The translations under genes and the position numbers were made by a program. From NCBI RefSeq assembly GCF_011752625.1, contig NZ_VWXD01000017.1, positions 20,838-84,837 on the forward strand: a stretch of DNA of 64,000 nt. Direction: 5' to 3'. The notes below the pieces were generated by a model. The model worked only from the letters and a program-made list of their open reading frames with translations, searched no databases and was not told the origin of the DNA. The number at the start of each line of letters is the position of its first letter. Positions within the stretch are counted from its first letter, which is position 1. Of this stretch, positions 25,118 to 34,167 are shown one piece after another. The DNA comes from Candidatus Pantoea formicae (GTDB lineage: Bacteria > Pseudomonadota > Gammaproteobacteria > Enterobacterales > Enterobacteriaceae).

Positions 25118-26611
25118 ATGTCACGACACAGCGAAGCATCTGACGATGTACAAATGTGGGAAGGTAGCCTGAATTACAAAGAAGGCTTCTTTACCCAGTT
25201 GCAAACCGATGAATTGGCCCATGGCATCAACGAAGATGTTGTGCGTGCCATTTCGGCCAAACGTAACGAACCTGAGTGGATGTTGGAATTCCGTCTTAAG
25301 GCCTTCCGTGCCTGGTTAGAGATGGAAGAACCACATTGGCTGAAAGCGAACTACACCAAGCTCGATTATCAGGATTACAGCTATTACTCTGCGCCGTCCT
25401 GCGGCAATTGTGATGACAGCTGCGCTTCTGAGCCGGGTGCAACCCAGACTTCTGGCAGCGTTGCGTCTAGCGACTACCTGACCAAAGAAGTGGAAGACGC
25501 GTTCAACCAGTTGGGCGTTCCGGTACGTGAAGGCCGTGAAGTGGCGGTGGACGCCATTTTCGACTCCGTTTCCGTTTCTACCACCTATCGTGACAAGTTG
25601 GCTGAGCAGGGCATTATTTTCTGCTCGTTCGGTGAAGCCATTCACGATCATCCAGAGCTGGTGCAGAAATATCTCGGCACTGTGGTTCCGCACAACGATA
25701 ACTTCTTTGCTGCGCTGAACTCCGCGGTGGCTTCTGACGGTACTTTCGTTTACATCCCCAAAGGCGTTCGTTGCCCAATGGAGCTGTCAACTTACTTCCG
25801 TATCAACGCCGCGAAAACCGGGCAGTTTGAACGTACCATTTTGATTGCCGACGAAGACAGCTATGTCAGCTACATCGAAGGCTGCTCCGCACCTGTGCGT
25901 GACACCTATCAGCTGCACGCTGCAGTGGTAGAAGTCATCATCCACAAAAATGCTGAAGTGAAATACTCCACCGTTCAGAACTGGTTCCCTGGTGGCGAAG
26001 GCGAGGGCGGTATCCTCAACTTCGTGACCAAGCGTGCGCTGTGTGAAGGCGACCACAGTAAAATGTCCTGGACCCAGTCTGAGACCGGTTCAGCCATCAC
26101 CTGGAAGTATCCAAGCTGCATTCTGCGCGGTGATTATTCCGTGGGTGAGTTCTACTCGGTGGCACTGACCAGCGGTCGCCAGCAGGCGGATACCGGCACC
26201 AAAATGATCCACATTGGTAAAAACACCAAGTCGACCATTATCTCGAAAGGGATCTCCGCCGGTAAGAGTGAGAACACTTACCGCGGTCTGGTGAAAATCA
26301 TGCCAACCGCCACCAACGCGCGTAACTTCACCCAGTGTGACTCAATGCTGATTGGCCCGGATTGCGGTGCACACACTTTCCCGTATGTGGAAACGCGCAA
26401 CAACACAGCCCAGTTGGAGCATGAAGCGACAACGTCGCGTATTGGTGAAGACCAGATGTTCTACTGTCTGCAGCGTGGCATTAGCGAAGAAGATGCGATC
26501 TCAATGATCGTCAACGGCTTCTGCAAAGACGTTTTCTCCGAGCTGCCACTGGAATTTGCTGTGGAAGCGCAAAAACTGTTGGCTATCAGCCTTGAGCACA
26601 GTGTGGGCTGA
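25118..26611 (+). CDS. sufB: Fe-S cluster scaffold protein SufB
   Basis: 497 residues (E. coli 495). Scaffold subunit of the SufBC2D complex that builds Fe-S clusters under iron limitation and oxidative stress. It has a right-handed beta-helix core with many conserved segments (SYIEGCSAPVRDTYQLHAAVVE, ATNARNFTQCDSMLIG). The cysteine corresponding to E. coli Cys405, the sulfur acceptor, falls in FTQCDSM. It overlaps no neighbour; sufC follows after 39 bases. Confidence 0.97.
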   Translation: MSRHSEASDDVQMWEGSLNYKEGFFTQLQTDELAHGINEDVVRAISAKRNEPEWMLEFRLKAFRAWLEMEEPHWLKANYTKLDYQDYSYYSAPSCGNCDDSCASEPGATQTSGSVASSDYLTKEVEDAFNQLGVPVREGREVAVDAIFDSVSVSTTYRDKLAEQGIIFCSFGEAIHDHPELVQKYLGTVVPHNDNFFAALNSAVASDGTFVYIPKGVRCPMELSTYFRINAAKTGQFERTILIADEDSYVSYIEGCSAPVRDTYQLHAAVVEVIIHKNAEVKYSTVQNWFPGGEGEGGILNFVTKRALCEGDHSKMSWTQSETGSAITWKYPSCILRGDYSVGEFYSVALTSGRQQADTGTKMIHIGKNTKSTIISKGISAGKSENTYRGLVKIMPTATNARNFTQCDSMLIGPDCGAHTFPYVETRNNTAQLEHEATTSRIGEDQMFYCLQRGISEEDAISMIVNGFCKDVFSELPLEFAVEAQKLLAISLEHSVG

Positions 26612-26650
26612 TGCCACACGCGTTGCCGGAAGCAATGTGAAGGAAAGAGT

Positions 26651-27397
26651 ATGTTAAGCATTAAAGATTTACAGGTTAGTGTTGAAGACAAAGAAATTTT
26701 ACGCGGTCTGAACCTTGAAGTGAAACCGGGTGAAGTTCACGCCATCATGGGACCTAACGGTTCGGGTAAAAGTACCCTGTCTGCAACACTGGCTGGTCGT
26801 GAAGATTACGAAGTCACTGGCGGTTCTGTTAGCTTTAAAGGCAAAGACCTGCTGGAGCTGGAACCAGAAGAACGCGCGGGAGAAGGCATCTTCATGGCGT
26901 TCCAGTATCCAGTCGAAATCCCTGGTGTGAGCAATCAATTTTTCCTGCAGACGTCGGTGAACGCCGTACGTAAATACCGTGAGCAGGATGAGCTGGATCG
27001 TTTTGATTTCCAGGACTTCATCGAAGACAAAATTAAACTGCTGAAGATGCCAGAAGATTTGCTGACCCGTTCAGTTAACGTCGGCTTCTCGGGTGGTGAG
27101 AAGAAGCGTAACGACATCTTGCAGATGGCGGCGCTGGAACCTGAGCTGTGTATTCTCGATGAAACGGACTCCGGTTTGGACATCGATGCATTGAAAATCG
27201 TGGCTGAAGGCGTGAACAGCCTGCGCGACGGTAAGCGTTCATTCATCATCGTGACGCACTATCAGCGCATCCTGGATTACATCAAGCCAGACCATGTGCA
27301 CGTGCTGTATCAGGGCAAAATCGTGAAATCTGGCGACTTTACGCTGGTTAAACAGCTGGAGGAGCAAGGCTATGGCTGGCTTACCGACGAAGAGTGA
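26651..27397 (+). CDS. sufC: Fe-S assembly ATPase SufC
   Basis: 248 residues. ABC-type ATPase without membrane partner: Walker A GPNGSGKST at 34-42, signature-like FSGGEKKRNDI, Walker B ELCILDETDSGLD. It drives the conformational change of SufB and SufD during cluster assembly. Its last 26 bases overlap the start of sufD, implying translational coupling. Confidence 0.97.
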   Translation: MLSIKDLQVSVEDKEILRGLNLEVKPGEVHAIMGPNGSGKSTLSATLAGREDYEVTGGSVSFKGKDLLELEPEERAGEGIFMAFQYPVEIPGVSNQFFLQTSVNAVRKYREQDELDRFDFQDFIEDKIKLLKMPEDLLTRSVNVGFSGGEKKRNDILQMAALEPELCILDETDSGLDIDALKIVAEGVNSLRDGKRSFIIVTHYQRILDYIKPDHVHVLYQGKIVKSGDFTLVKQLEEQGYGWLTDEE

Positions 27398-28649
27398 TAA
27401 CGCCCTGCAACAGTGGCACCACCTGTTTGAATCGCGCGGTGAAGCGCGTTCATTGCAGGCTCAGCAGCACTGGCAGCAACTGATGCGTCTCGGCTTGCCA
27501 ACGCGCAAGCATGAGAACTGGAAATACACCGCGCTGGATGGTCTGTTGGCCCATCAGTTTGTGCTACCAGAAGACCAGACGGTCACTGCTGAGCAGGTTG
27601 CCGAATTGGCTCTGCCGCTGGACGCTATCCGCTTGGTATTCGTTGATGGTCGTTTCCAGCCAGAACTGAGCGCACGCGATACTGAATTGTTCGATGTGCA
27701 GCACAGCCGCGCGGCTGAGCGCCGTCCGTTGCCTGCTGCCGTGCAGCCCGAAGTGTTCCTGCACCTGACGGAAAGCCTGGCGGAAGAGGTCACCTCTATT
27801 CGCTTGGCGCGTGGCAAATCTGCGGCTCGCCCGCTCTATTTGCTGCACATCACCAGTGGCAAGGCTGATGCACTGAATACGGTGCACCACCGTCACCACT
27901 TCGAGCTCGAGCAAAGCGCTGAAGCCGAAGTGATTGAACACTACGTGACGCTGAACGGTGCCTCGCACTTTACCGGCGCGCGTTTTACTTTTGCTGTCGC
28001 AGACAATGCCAAGCTGAAGCACATCAAGCTGGCCTTTGAAGAGAGCAGCAGCTACCACTTTGCGCATAATGACATTGTGATTGGTGGTGATGCGCAGGTC
28101 AGCAGTACCAGCTTCCTGTTGGGTGCGGGCTTGTCACGTCACAACACCAGTGTGCAGCTCAATGGTGAAAATACTGAGCTGGCACTGAACAGCCTGATCT
28201 TGCCGATCAATTCAGAAGTGGCGGATACCCGTAGCTATCTGGAGCACAACAAAGGCCATTGCCTGAGCCGTCAGCTGCATAAAACCATCTCACGTGACAA
28301 AGGCCGTTCGATCTTCAACGGTCACATCAAAGTGGCGAAGCATGCACTGAAAACTGACGGACAGATGACCAACAACAACCTGTTGCTCGGTCGTCTTGCG
28401 GAAGTGGACACCAAACCACAGCTGGAAATTTATGCTGATGATGTGAAGTGCAGCCACGGTGCCACCATTGGTCGTATCGACGACGAGCAGATGTTCTATC
28501 TGCGCTCGCGCGGTATTACCGAAGAAGCGGCACAGCAGATGATCATCCATGCATTCGCGGCAGAGTTGACCGAGTTGCTGGAAGAAGAGTCGCTGCGTCA
28601 GGTGGTACTGCAACGCATCGCCGCGCGTTTCCCCGGAGTTGAGTCATGA
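27372..28649 (+). CDS. sufD: Fe-S cluster assembly protein SufD
   Basis: 425 residues (E. coli 423). Paralogue of SufB, forming the SufBC2D complex; needed for iron entry. The N-terminus MAGLPTKSDNALQQWHHLFE and the C-terminal KCSHGATIGRIDDEQMFYLRSRG (with the conserved Cys and His) match the family. It begins inside sufC and ends with ATGA overlapping the sufS start. Confidence 0.97.
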   Translation: MAGLPTKSDNALQQWHHLFESRGEARSLQAQQHWQQLMRLGLPTRKHENWKYTALDGLLAHQFVLPEDQTVTAEQVAELALPLDAIRLVFVDGRFQPELSARDTELFDVQHSRAAERRPLPAAVQPEVFLHLTESLAEEVTSIRLARGKSAARPLYLLHITSGKADALNTVHHRHHFELEQSAEAEVIEHYVTLNGASHFTGARFTFAVADNAKLKHIKLAFEESSSYHFAHNDIVIGGDAQVSSTSFLLGAGLSRHNTSVQLNGENTELALNSLILPINSEVADTRSYLEHNKGHCLSRQLHKTISRDKGRSIFNGHIKVAKHALKTDGQMTNNNLLLGRLAEVDTKPQLEIYADDVKCSHGATIGRIDDEQMFYLRSRGITEEAAQQMIIHAFAAELTELLEEESLRQVVLQRIAARFPGVES

Positions 28650-29869
28650 TTTTCGATCTCGAACGAATCAGAGCGGAATTTCCGATTCTGAAACGTGAGG
28701 TCAACGGACATCCGCTGGCCTACCTTGATAGCGCGGCCAGCGCTCAGCGCCCGCTCGCGGTTATCAATGCGGAAAGTTATTTTTACCAGCACGGCTACGC
28801 CGCCGTGCATCGCGGTATTCACTCGCTGAGTGCGCAGGCCACCACCGACATGGAAAACGTGCGCACGCAAGCTGCACGCTTCCTCAATGCGGCTTCGCCC
28901 GAAGAGATTATCTTTGTCAAAGGCACCACTGAAGCGATCAATTTGGTCGCTAACAGCTGGGGCGGCAGTCAATTGCAGTCGGGCGATAACATCATCATCA
29001 CGGAGATGGAGCATCACGCCAACATCGTACCGTGGCAGATGGTGGCGCAACGTACCGGCGCTGAAATTCGCGTTTTGCCGCTTAATGAGCAAGGTGAGTT
29101 AGCGCTGGAGCAGCTGGCGGGACTGATCGACAGCCGCACGCGTTTGCTGGCGGTGACGCACGTCTCTAACGTGCTGGGTACGGTTAATCCGGTCAAAGCC
29201 ATTGTCGCCCAGGCGAAAGCTGCGGGCGTAGTGACGCTGGTGGACGGCGCACAGGCTGTGATGCATCACCAGGTGGATGTACAGGACATTGACTGCGATT
29301 TCTACGCTTTCTCGGGGCATAAAATTTATGGCCCAACCGGCATTGGTGTGCTGTACGCGCGTAAGGCGCTGCAGGAAATCATGCCGCCATGGGAAGGCGG
29401 TGGTTCGATGATCGATCAGGTGGTACTGCCAACCGGCACCACCTGGAACAGTACTCCATGGCGTTTTGAAGCGGGTACACCTAACACCGGCGGTATTATT
29501 GGGTTGGGTGCAGCGCTGACGTGGATCAGTGAACTTGGCTTAGAGGTGATCAATGAGCGTGAAAGCGCGCTGATGCGTTACGCATTGGATAAGCTCGCTT
29601 CGGTGCCTGACCTCATCGTCTACGGCCCTGAAAAACGGAGCGGTGTGGTGGCCTTCAACCTCGGCAAGCATCATGCGTTTGACGTTGGCAGTTTCCTTGA
29701 TCAGTACGGTATTGCCATCCGCACCGGCCATCATTGCGCGATGCCGTTGATGCGTCACTATGCGGTGCCAGCCATGTGTCGTGCCTCATTTGCGCTGTAC
29801 AACAGTGAAGAAGAAGCCGATCGCCTGGCAGCAGGTTTGACCCGTATTCATCGTCTGCTGGGTGGTTGA
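28646..29869 (+). CDS. sufS: Cysteine desulfurase SufS
   Basis: 407 residues. PLP enzyme of class II desulfurases that takes sulfur from cysteine. Active-site Cys364 lies in RTGHHCAMPLM, and the PLP lysine in the FSGHKIYGPTG segment. It gives persulfide to SufE. The ATG overlaps the sufD stop by four bases. Confidence 0.97.
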   Translation: MIFDLERIRAEFPILKREVNGHPLAYLDSAASAQRPLAVINAESYFYQHGYAAVHRGIHSLSAQATTDMENVRTQAARFLNAASPEEIIFVKGTTEAINLVANSWGGSQLQSGDNIIITEMEHHANIVPWQMVAQRTGAEIRVLPLNEQGELALEQLAGLIDSRTRLLAVTHVSNVLGTVNPVKAIVAQAKAAGVVTLVDGAQAVMHHQVDVQDIDCDFYAFSGHKIYGPTGIGVLYARKALQEIMPPWEGGGSMIDQVVLPTGTTWNSTPWRFEAGTPNTGGIIGLGAALTWISELGLEVINERESALMRYALDKLASVPDLIVYGPEKRSGVVAFNLGKHHAFDVGSFLDQYGIAIRTGHHCAMPLMRHYAVPAMCRASFALYNSEEEADRLAAGLTRIHRLLGG

Positions 29870-29889
29870 GCAGATATCAGGAGTAATCC

Positions 29890-30306
29890 ATGGCGAATTT
29901 GCCAGACAAAGAGAAGCTCGTGCGCAACTTTAACCGTTGCGCAAACTGGGAAGAGAAGTACCTCTACATCATTGAACTCGGGGCGAAATTACCAGAATCC
30001 TCTGAAAGCTTACAGCAGCCAAAGTATGTGATTTCAGGTTGCCAGAGTCAGGTGTGGATCAGGATGACCCCGCAAGCGGATGGCTCCATCGCCTTTGAAG
30101 GTGACAGTGATGCCGCCATTGTTAAAGGTTTGATTGCAGTCGTATTTAGCCTGTATCAAGGGCTAAAATCACAGGAAATTCTCGACCTTGATGTCGGTCA
30201 CTGGTTTGGCGAATTAGCGCTAACCCAGCACCTCACTCCGACACGTTCGCAGGGATTGGAAGCGATGATTCGCGCGATCCGTCATAACGCTCAAAGCCTC
30301 AGCTAA
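29890..30306 (+). CDS. sufE: Cysteine desulfurase activator SufE
   Basis: 138 residues, the E. coli length. It accepts sulfur from SufS on Cys51 (VISGCQSQVW) and hands it to SufB. It starts 20 bases after sufS and closes the operon. No clear terminator is seen before ldtE, 61 bases downstream, so some read-through is possible. Confidence 0.97.
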   Translation: MANLPDKEKLVRNFNRCANWEEKYLYIIELGAKLPESSESLQQPKYVISGCQSQVWIRMTPQADGSIAFEGDSDAAIVKGLIAVVFSLYQGLKSQEILDLDVGHWFGELALTQHLTPTRSQGLEAMIRAIRHNAQSLS

Positions 30307-30367
30307 GTTACACTCTCCAGACCCCGGCATGACCGGGGTCTGTTCCATCCGACAAAGAGAAAATTGC

Positions 30368-31405
30368 ATGAGACCAGCGTTACGTTTAGCCGGTGCATTG
30401 CTGTTGTCCTGCTTCGGACTTTCTGCGCCTGCACTTGCAACTGAATATCCCCTGCCAGCCGACAATAGCCGTTTAATTGGCGAGAATACCCTAACCACTG
30501 TACCGGACGACAAACGGCCGCTAGAGAGCATTGCAGCTCACTATAAGATAGGCATGCTGGGCATGTTGGAGGCCAATCCGGGTGTTGATCCCTGGCTGCC
30601 AAAAGCAGGCACACAATTGACGGTCCCGTTGCAGATGCTGCTGCCGGATGCGCCTCGTGAAGGTATCGTGATAAACCTTGCGGAACTGCGTCTGTATTAC
30701 TATCCGAAAGGCGAAAATCGCGTGGTGGTCTATCCGATCGGTATCGGCCAATTAGGCGCTGCGACACCGAGTATGGTCACCAGTATCAGCCAGAAGATCC
30801 CGAATCCCACCTGGACGCCCACCGTTAACATCCGTAAACGATACGCTAAAGAGGGCATCACCTTGCCTGGTGTGGTGCCAGCAGGCCCGGATAACCCAAT
30901 GGGGCTGTTTGCCATGCGTTTGGCACGGGGAACGGGGCAGTACTTGATCCACGGCACTAACGCAGATTTTGGCATTGGTATGCGCGTCAGTTCGGGCTGT
31001 ATTCGACTGCGCCCTGACGACATCGAAGCCCTGTTCAATAGCGTACCCAAGGGAACGCGCGTACAGGTCATTAACGAGCCCATTAAGTATGCGGTGGAAC
31101 CGGATGGTAAACGTTACGTAGAAGTGCACCAACCGCTGTCACGTAATGAAAAGGATGATCCACAAACCATGCCGATTGTGCTTACGGCGAAGATGAAAAC
31201 TTTCATTAATAGTCAGAAAAGCGATACCGCACTGATCAAAGAAGCGATTACACGTCGTTCAGGCATGCCCGTGCTGGTGAGCAGTGGTGAACCGGTGACG
31301 GAGGAGACGACGTTACCGGCGGTGCTACAAACGCAGCAGAACGCGGCACAGGCGGGACAAGCGACGATTAGTCAGGCAATGGGCGAGGCCGCCGCAAAAC
31401 CCTAA
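30368..31405 (+). CDS. ldtE: L,D-transpeptidase LdtE
   Basis: 345 residues. Signal peptide (1-24, cut after ALA), a LysM-like segment (about 41-86) and a YkuD catalytic domain with His195 (LIHGTN) and Cys211 (SSGCIRL). It forms 3-3 cross-links between peptidoglycan stems in the periplasm; other members attach Lpp. The ATG at 30368 begins the signal peptide; an upstream frame from 30329 is not credible. It is convergent with lpp, sharing a bidirectional terminator. The C-terminus is longer and Ala/Gln-rich. Confidence 0.93.
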   Translation: MRPALRLAGALLLSCFGLSAPALATEYPLPADNSRLIGENTLTTVPDDKRPLESIAAHYKIGMLGMLEANPGVDPWLPKAGTQLTVPLQMLLPDAPREGIVINLAELRLYYYPKGENRVVVYPIGIGQLGAATPSMVTSISQKIPNPTWTPTVNIRKRYAKEGITLPGVVPAGPDNPMGLFAMRLARGTGQYLIHGTNADFGIGMRVSSGCIRLRPDDIEALFNSVPKGTRVQVINEPIKYAVEPDGKRYVEVHQPLSRNEKDDPQTMPIVLTAKMKTFINSQKSDTALIKEAITRRSGMPVLVSSGEPVTEETTLPAVLQTQQNAAQAGQATISQAMGEAAAKP

Positions 31406-31427
31406 CTCAGGGCCAAAATCAGGACAA

Positions 31428-31457
31428 AAAAAATGGTGCCACATGGGCACCATTTTT
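31428..31457. terminator. Bidirectional terminator between ldtE and lpp
   Basis: AAATGGTGCC-ACAT-GGGCACCATTT with A and T tracts on both sides. It serves convergent ldtE (+) and lpp (-); the lpp side has eight T. Confidence 0.92.
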
Positions 31458-31470
31458 CAAACCAGAACTC

Positions 31471-31707
31471 TTACTTACGGTAAGAGTGAGCCTGGTTGTC
31501 CAGACGCTGGTTAGCGCGAGCTGCGTCATCTTTAGCAGCCTGAACGTCAGAACGGATTGCGTTCACGTCGTTGCTCAGCTGGTCAACTTTAGCGTTCAGA
31601 GTCTGAACGTCTGAAGACAGCTGGTCAATTTTAGCGTTGCTTGAGCAACCAGCCAGCAGAGTTGAACCCAGAATTACCGCGCCCAGTACCAGTTTAGTAC
31701 GATTCAT
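31471..31707 (-). CDS. lpp: Major outer membrane lipoprotein (Braun lipoprotein)
   Basis: 78 residues. Signal peptide with lipobox LLAGC (lipidated Cys21), then a 58-residue mature helix with heptad repeats forming the coiled-coil trimer, ending SYRK with the terminal Lys that is linked to peptidoglycan. It joins the outer membrane to the wall. The 5' leader is practically identical to that of E. coli lpp, including the GAGGGTATTAATA ribosome site. Confidence 0.98.
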   Translation of the reverse strand: MNRTKLVLGAVILGSTLLAGCSSNAKIDQLSSDVQTLNAKVDQLSNDVNAIRSDVQAAKDDAARANQRLDNQAHSYRK

Positions 31708-31744
31708 TATTAATACCCTCTAGATTGAGTTAATCTCCATGTAG

Positions 31745-31790
31745 CGTTACAAGTATTACACAAAGCTTTTTGAGTTGAGAATAAATTTTT
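31745..31790 (-). promoter_or_regulatory. lpp promoter
   Basis: On the minus strand, TAATACT (31752-31758) is the -10 and CTCAAC (31774-31779) the -35 position, preceded by an A/T-rich tract. The whole segment through the start matches E. coli lpp, whose RNA starts at the G corresponding to 31745. The remaining gap to pykF is AT-rich without a gene. Confidence 0.8.
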
Positions 31791-31962
31791 GATGAGAACA
31801 TGCTTAAATTTGATCGTTCGCTCAAAGAAACAGCATTTCGCAGAAGATGATGAAAATATTTAGCGAAAACAGAGAGATTTAATCGGATTAACCTTAATTA
31901 CACGGGATATTGAATAGTTATTTTCGATTGGTAATTTTTGATTTTTGTATTAGCTGTGTAAT

Positions 31963-31990
31963 AAAAAAAGCGCCTCAAAAAGGCGCTTTT
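31963..31990 (-). terminator. Terminator after pykF
   Basis: On the minus strand AAAAGCGCC-TTTTTGA-GGCGCTTTTTTT, 22 bases beyond the pykF stop. Confidence 0.9.
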
Positions 31991-32011
31991 AAATAAATAG
32001 TCAACTAAAAA

Positions 32012-33424
32012 TCAGAGTAAGTGGACAGAAGCGGTGTTGGTGGTTCCACTTGGCACCAGTGCACCAGAAACCATCACGACCACATCGCCTTTTTGCGCAT
32101 AACCACTTTCCAGCGCCATTTCTTTACCAATCCGGTAGAAATCATCCGTTGAGGCAATTTCCGTCACCAGACGTGTTTCGATACCTTTGCTCAAAATCAG
32201 CTGGCGCGCGGTGGTGTGGTTGGTGGTCAAAGCAAGGATCGTCGCGTCTGGGAAGTATTTACGTACAGCCTTAGCTGATTTACCGCCTTCTGTTGCCACA
32301 ACAATCACGGGTGCTTCCAGTTTCTCTGCGGTCTCTACTGCACCGCGGCACACGGCTTCAGTGATGCGCAGTTTGCGCGAGTCTTGCAGCTCATCGATGC
32401 GTGACTTCATCACGCGGTCGGTGCGCTCACAGATTGTCGCCATGATGGTGACAGATTCCAGTGGATATTTACCCTTGGCGCTCTCACCAGAAAGCATCAC
32501 CGCATCCGTTCCGTCCAGGATGGCGTTCGCCACATCGCCCGCTTCTGCACGGGTAGGGCGCGGGTTTTTGATCATTGAATCCAGCATCTGCGTGGCGGTA
32601 ATCACCACCTTGCGTGCTTTATTACACTTCTTGATCATCATCTTCTGCGCGAAGATCACTTCTTCAACCGGGATTTCAACACCCAAATCGCCGCGCGCAA
32701 CCATGATGCCGTCAGAGGCTTCAAGGATCTCGTCGAAGTTATTCAGGCCTTCCTGGTTCTCGATTTTGGAGATGATCTGAATGTGCTCACCGCCATTTGC
32801 TTTCAGGTGTTCACGAATTTCCAGCACATCTGAACGTTTACGGATAAACGAAGCCGCCACGAAGTCAACGCCTTGCTCACAACCGAAAATCAGGTCGCGT
32901 TTATCTTTTTCTGCCAGTGCTGGCAGCTGAATGGAGACGCCTGGCAAGTTAACGCCTTTGTTCTCACCTAAGTCACCGTTGTTCAGTACCTTACAGACGA
33001 CGGTGTTTTCAGTCACTTCAGTCACCTGCATACCAATCAGACCATCATCAACCAGCACGGTGTTGCCGATTTTCAGATCTTCAGTAAAGCCTGCATAGGT
33101 CACGGCGACACGCTCTGTGTTGCCGATGACTGACTGGTCGGTGGTGAAGGTGAACGTCTGGCCGGCTTTCAGTGAAACGTCGTTACCGCCATCCAATTTC
33201 ATGGTGCGGATTTCAGGGCCTTTAGTGTCCAGCAGAATCGCGGCCTGACGACCGGTTTTTTCCATGACGGCACGCATATTCGTGATGCGTTGACCATGTT
33301 CGGCATAATCACCGTGAGAGAAGTTCAAGCGCATGACGTTCATGCCTGCTTCCAGCAGTTGAGTCAGCATCTCTTCAGATTCGGTTTTCGGACCGATAGT
33401 ACAAACAATCTTGGTCTTTTTCAT
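32012..33424 (-). CDS. pykF: Pyruvate kinase I
   Basis: 470 residues, equal to E. coli PykF. It transfers phosphate from phosphoenolpyruvate to ADP, the last step of glycolysis, and is activated by fructose 1,6-bisphosphate. Key text: KIVCTIGPKTESEEML at the N-terminus, GDLGVEIPVEEV, and the substrate-site segment ATQMLDSMIKNPRPTRAE. A Cra-type operator lies about 210 bases upstream, consistent with opposite control of pykF and ppsA. Confidence 0.98.
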   Translation of the reverse strand: MKKTKIVCTIGPKTESEEMLTQLLEAGMNVMRLNFSHGDYAEHGQRITNMRAVMEKTGRQAAILLDTKGPEIRTMKLDGGNDVSLKAGQTFTFTTDQSVIGNTERVAVTYAGFTEDLKIGNTVLVDDGLIGMQVTEVTENTVVCKVLNNGDLGENKGVNLPGVSIQLPALAEKDKRDLIFGCEQGVDFVAASFIRKRSDVLEIREHLKANGGEHIQIISKIENQEGLNNFDEILEASDGIMVARGDLGVEIPVEEVIFAQKMMIKKCNKARKVVITATQMLDSMIKNPRPTRAEAGDVANAILDGTDAVMLSGESAKGKYPLESVTIMATICERTDRVMKSRIDELQDSRKLRITEAVCRGAVETAEKLEAPVIVVATEGGKSAKAVRKYFPDATILALTTNHTTARQLILSKGIETRLVTEIASTDDFYRIGKEMALESGYAQKGDVVVMVSGALVPSGTTNTASVHLL

Positions 33425-33594
33425 GTCAGGTTTTCTATAAGTTGTGATGGATGATAAAGGTCGGTATTCGCAGCGCTTGGCAGCGAAGTGAAAATGAGTG
33501 TGGTGTTGGTTTCGTTCGTACAGAAGTAAGGATAGGTGACGAAGACTAAGCGTGCAGAGAAGTTATGCAGTACGCGAGGGAACTGACAGGGCAG

Positions 33595-33606
33595 TGTTGC
33601 GCAAAT
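33595..33606. repeat. TGTTGCGCAAAT, imperfect palindrome copy
   Basis: Shares TGTTGCGCAA with the GTTGCGCAAC family (context CAGTGTTGCGCAAATC). The last palindrome base is changed. Confidence 0.4.
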
Positions 33607-33636
33607 CATTTGAGTTGTTTGCATAGGCACGTTAGC

Positions 33637-33652
33637 GCTGAAACCTTTCAGG
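33637..33652. promoter_or_regulatory. Cra (FruR) operator before pykF
   Basis: GCTGAAACCTTTCAGG matches the Cra consensus RSTGAAWCSNTHHW in every position and is nearly palindromic. Cra represses pykF in E. coli. Located 213 bases upstream of the pykF ATG. Confidence 0.8.
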
Positions 33653-33740
33653 TGGACAACGCGCCATAGTATAGTCGCTAAGTATGGGAAAACCAATACA
33701 AAACCAGAGAGAGAAAGCGATTGAGATCAAGGAAGGTGGG

Positions 33741-33750
33741 TGTTGCGCAA
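33741..33750. repeat. TGTTGCGCAA, imperfect palindrome copy
   Basis: Context GGGTGTTGCGCAAAAG, close to the tRNA-Val cluster. The same core as the other copies, with the last base changed. Confidence 0.4.
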
Positions 33751-33768
33751 AAGGAGAAAAACTAAGAG

Positions 33769-33845
33769 TGGTGCGCTCTAATGGACTCGAACCATCGACC
33801 CCCACCATGTCAAGGTGGTGCTCTAACCAACTGAGCTAAGAGCGC
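33769..33845 (-). tRNA. tRNA-Val (GAC), third in the cluster
   Basis: 77 nt including encoded CCA. Acceptor stem GCGCTCT/AGAGCGC pairs fully, D arm GCTC...GAGC, anticodon arm CCACCTTGACATGGTGG with GAC, T arm with TTCGAGT. Identical in its stems and loops to the copy at 33937-34013. Corresponds to E. coli valV/valW. Confidence 0.97.
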
Positions 33846-33856
33846 ATTCAGAAATT

Positions 33857-33933
33857 TGGTGCGTCCGAGTGGACTCGAACCACCGACCCCCACCATGTCA
33901 AGGTGGTGCTCTAACCAACTGAGCTACGGACGC
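33857..33933 (-). tRNA. tRNA-Val (GAC), second in the cluster
   Basis: 77 nt with CCA. The anticodon arm is the same as in its neighbours, but the acceptor stem is GCGTCCG/CGGACGC and the T stem differs. All changes are compensated, so pairing is kept. Separated by 11 and 3 bases from the flanking copies. Confidence 0.97.
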
Positions 33934-33936
33934 ACT

Positions 33937-34013
33937 TGGTGCGCTCTAATGGACTCGAACCATCGACCCCCACCATGTCAAGGTGGTGCTCTAACCAACT
34001 GAGCTAAGAGCGC
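33937..34013 (-). tRNA. tRNA-Val (GAC), first in the cluster
   Basis: 77 nt with CCA, anticodon GAC, acceptor GCGCTCT/AGAGCGC. Transcribed first of the three in a tight minus-strand array, presumably one precursor. Confidence 0.97.
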
Positions 34014-34139
34014 AACATGCTGTCAGGGCGACAGCGGGGACGAATATTAACGGCAGGTTGCGATGCTGGCAAGGGAAAAAATGAAATTCCCTGACGACTG
34101 ACCAGCATCTGTGCGACCCGACGTTTTTTTAGGCATTAC

Positions 34140-34158
34140 CGGGCCAAATATCGGCCCG
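34140..34158. other. Hairpin after mdtK
   Basis: CGGGCC-AAATAT-CGGCCCG stem-loop ten bases beyond the mdtK stop. On the mdtK strand a run of seven A/T-rich bases comes only later, so termination efficiency is uncertain. Confidence 0.45.
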
Positions 34159-34167
34159 TTCAGCCAC

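Larger units (their letters stand above)
33425..33768. other. pykF upstream region
   Basis: 344 bases between pykF and the tRNA cluster, without a convincing gene. It holds a Cra-type site (33637-33652) and two near-copies of the GTTGCGCAAC palindrome (33595, 33741). A 91-codon frame here is not credible because it overlaps these signals and has no family-like text. Confidence 0.6.

Noticed and set aside
33421..33696. 91-codon minus-strand frame upstream of pykF
   Set aside because: It overlaps the Cra site and palindrome and shows no domain-like composition.
33769..34013. CRISPR-like spaced repeats
   Set aside because: The repeats are tRNA genes with full cloverleaf pairing; no CRISPR array or cas gene was seen anywhere in the window.
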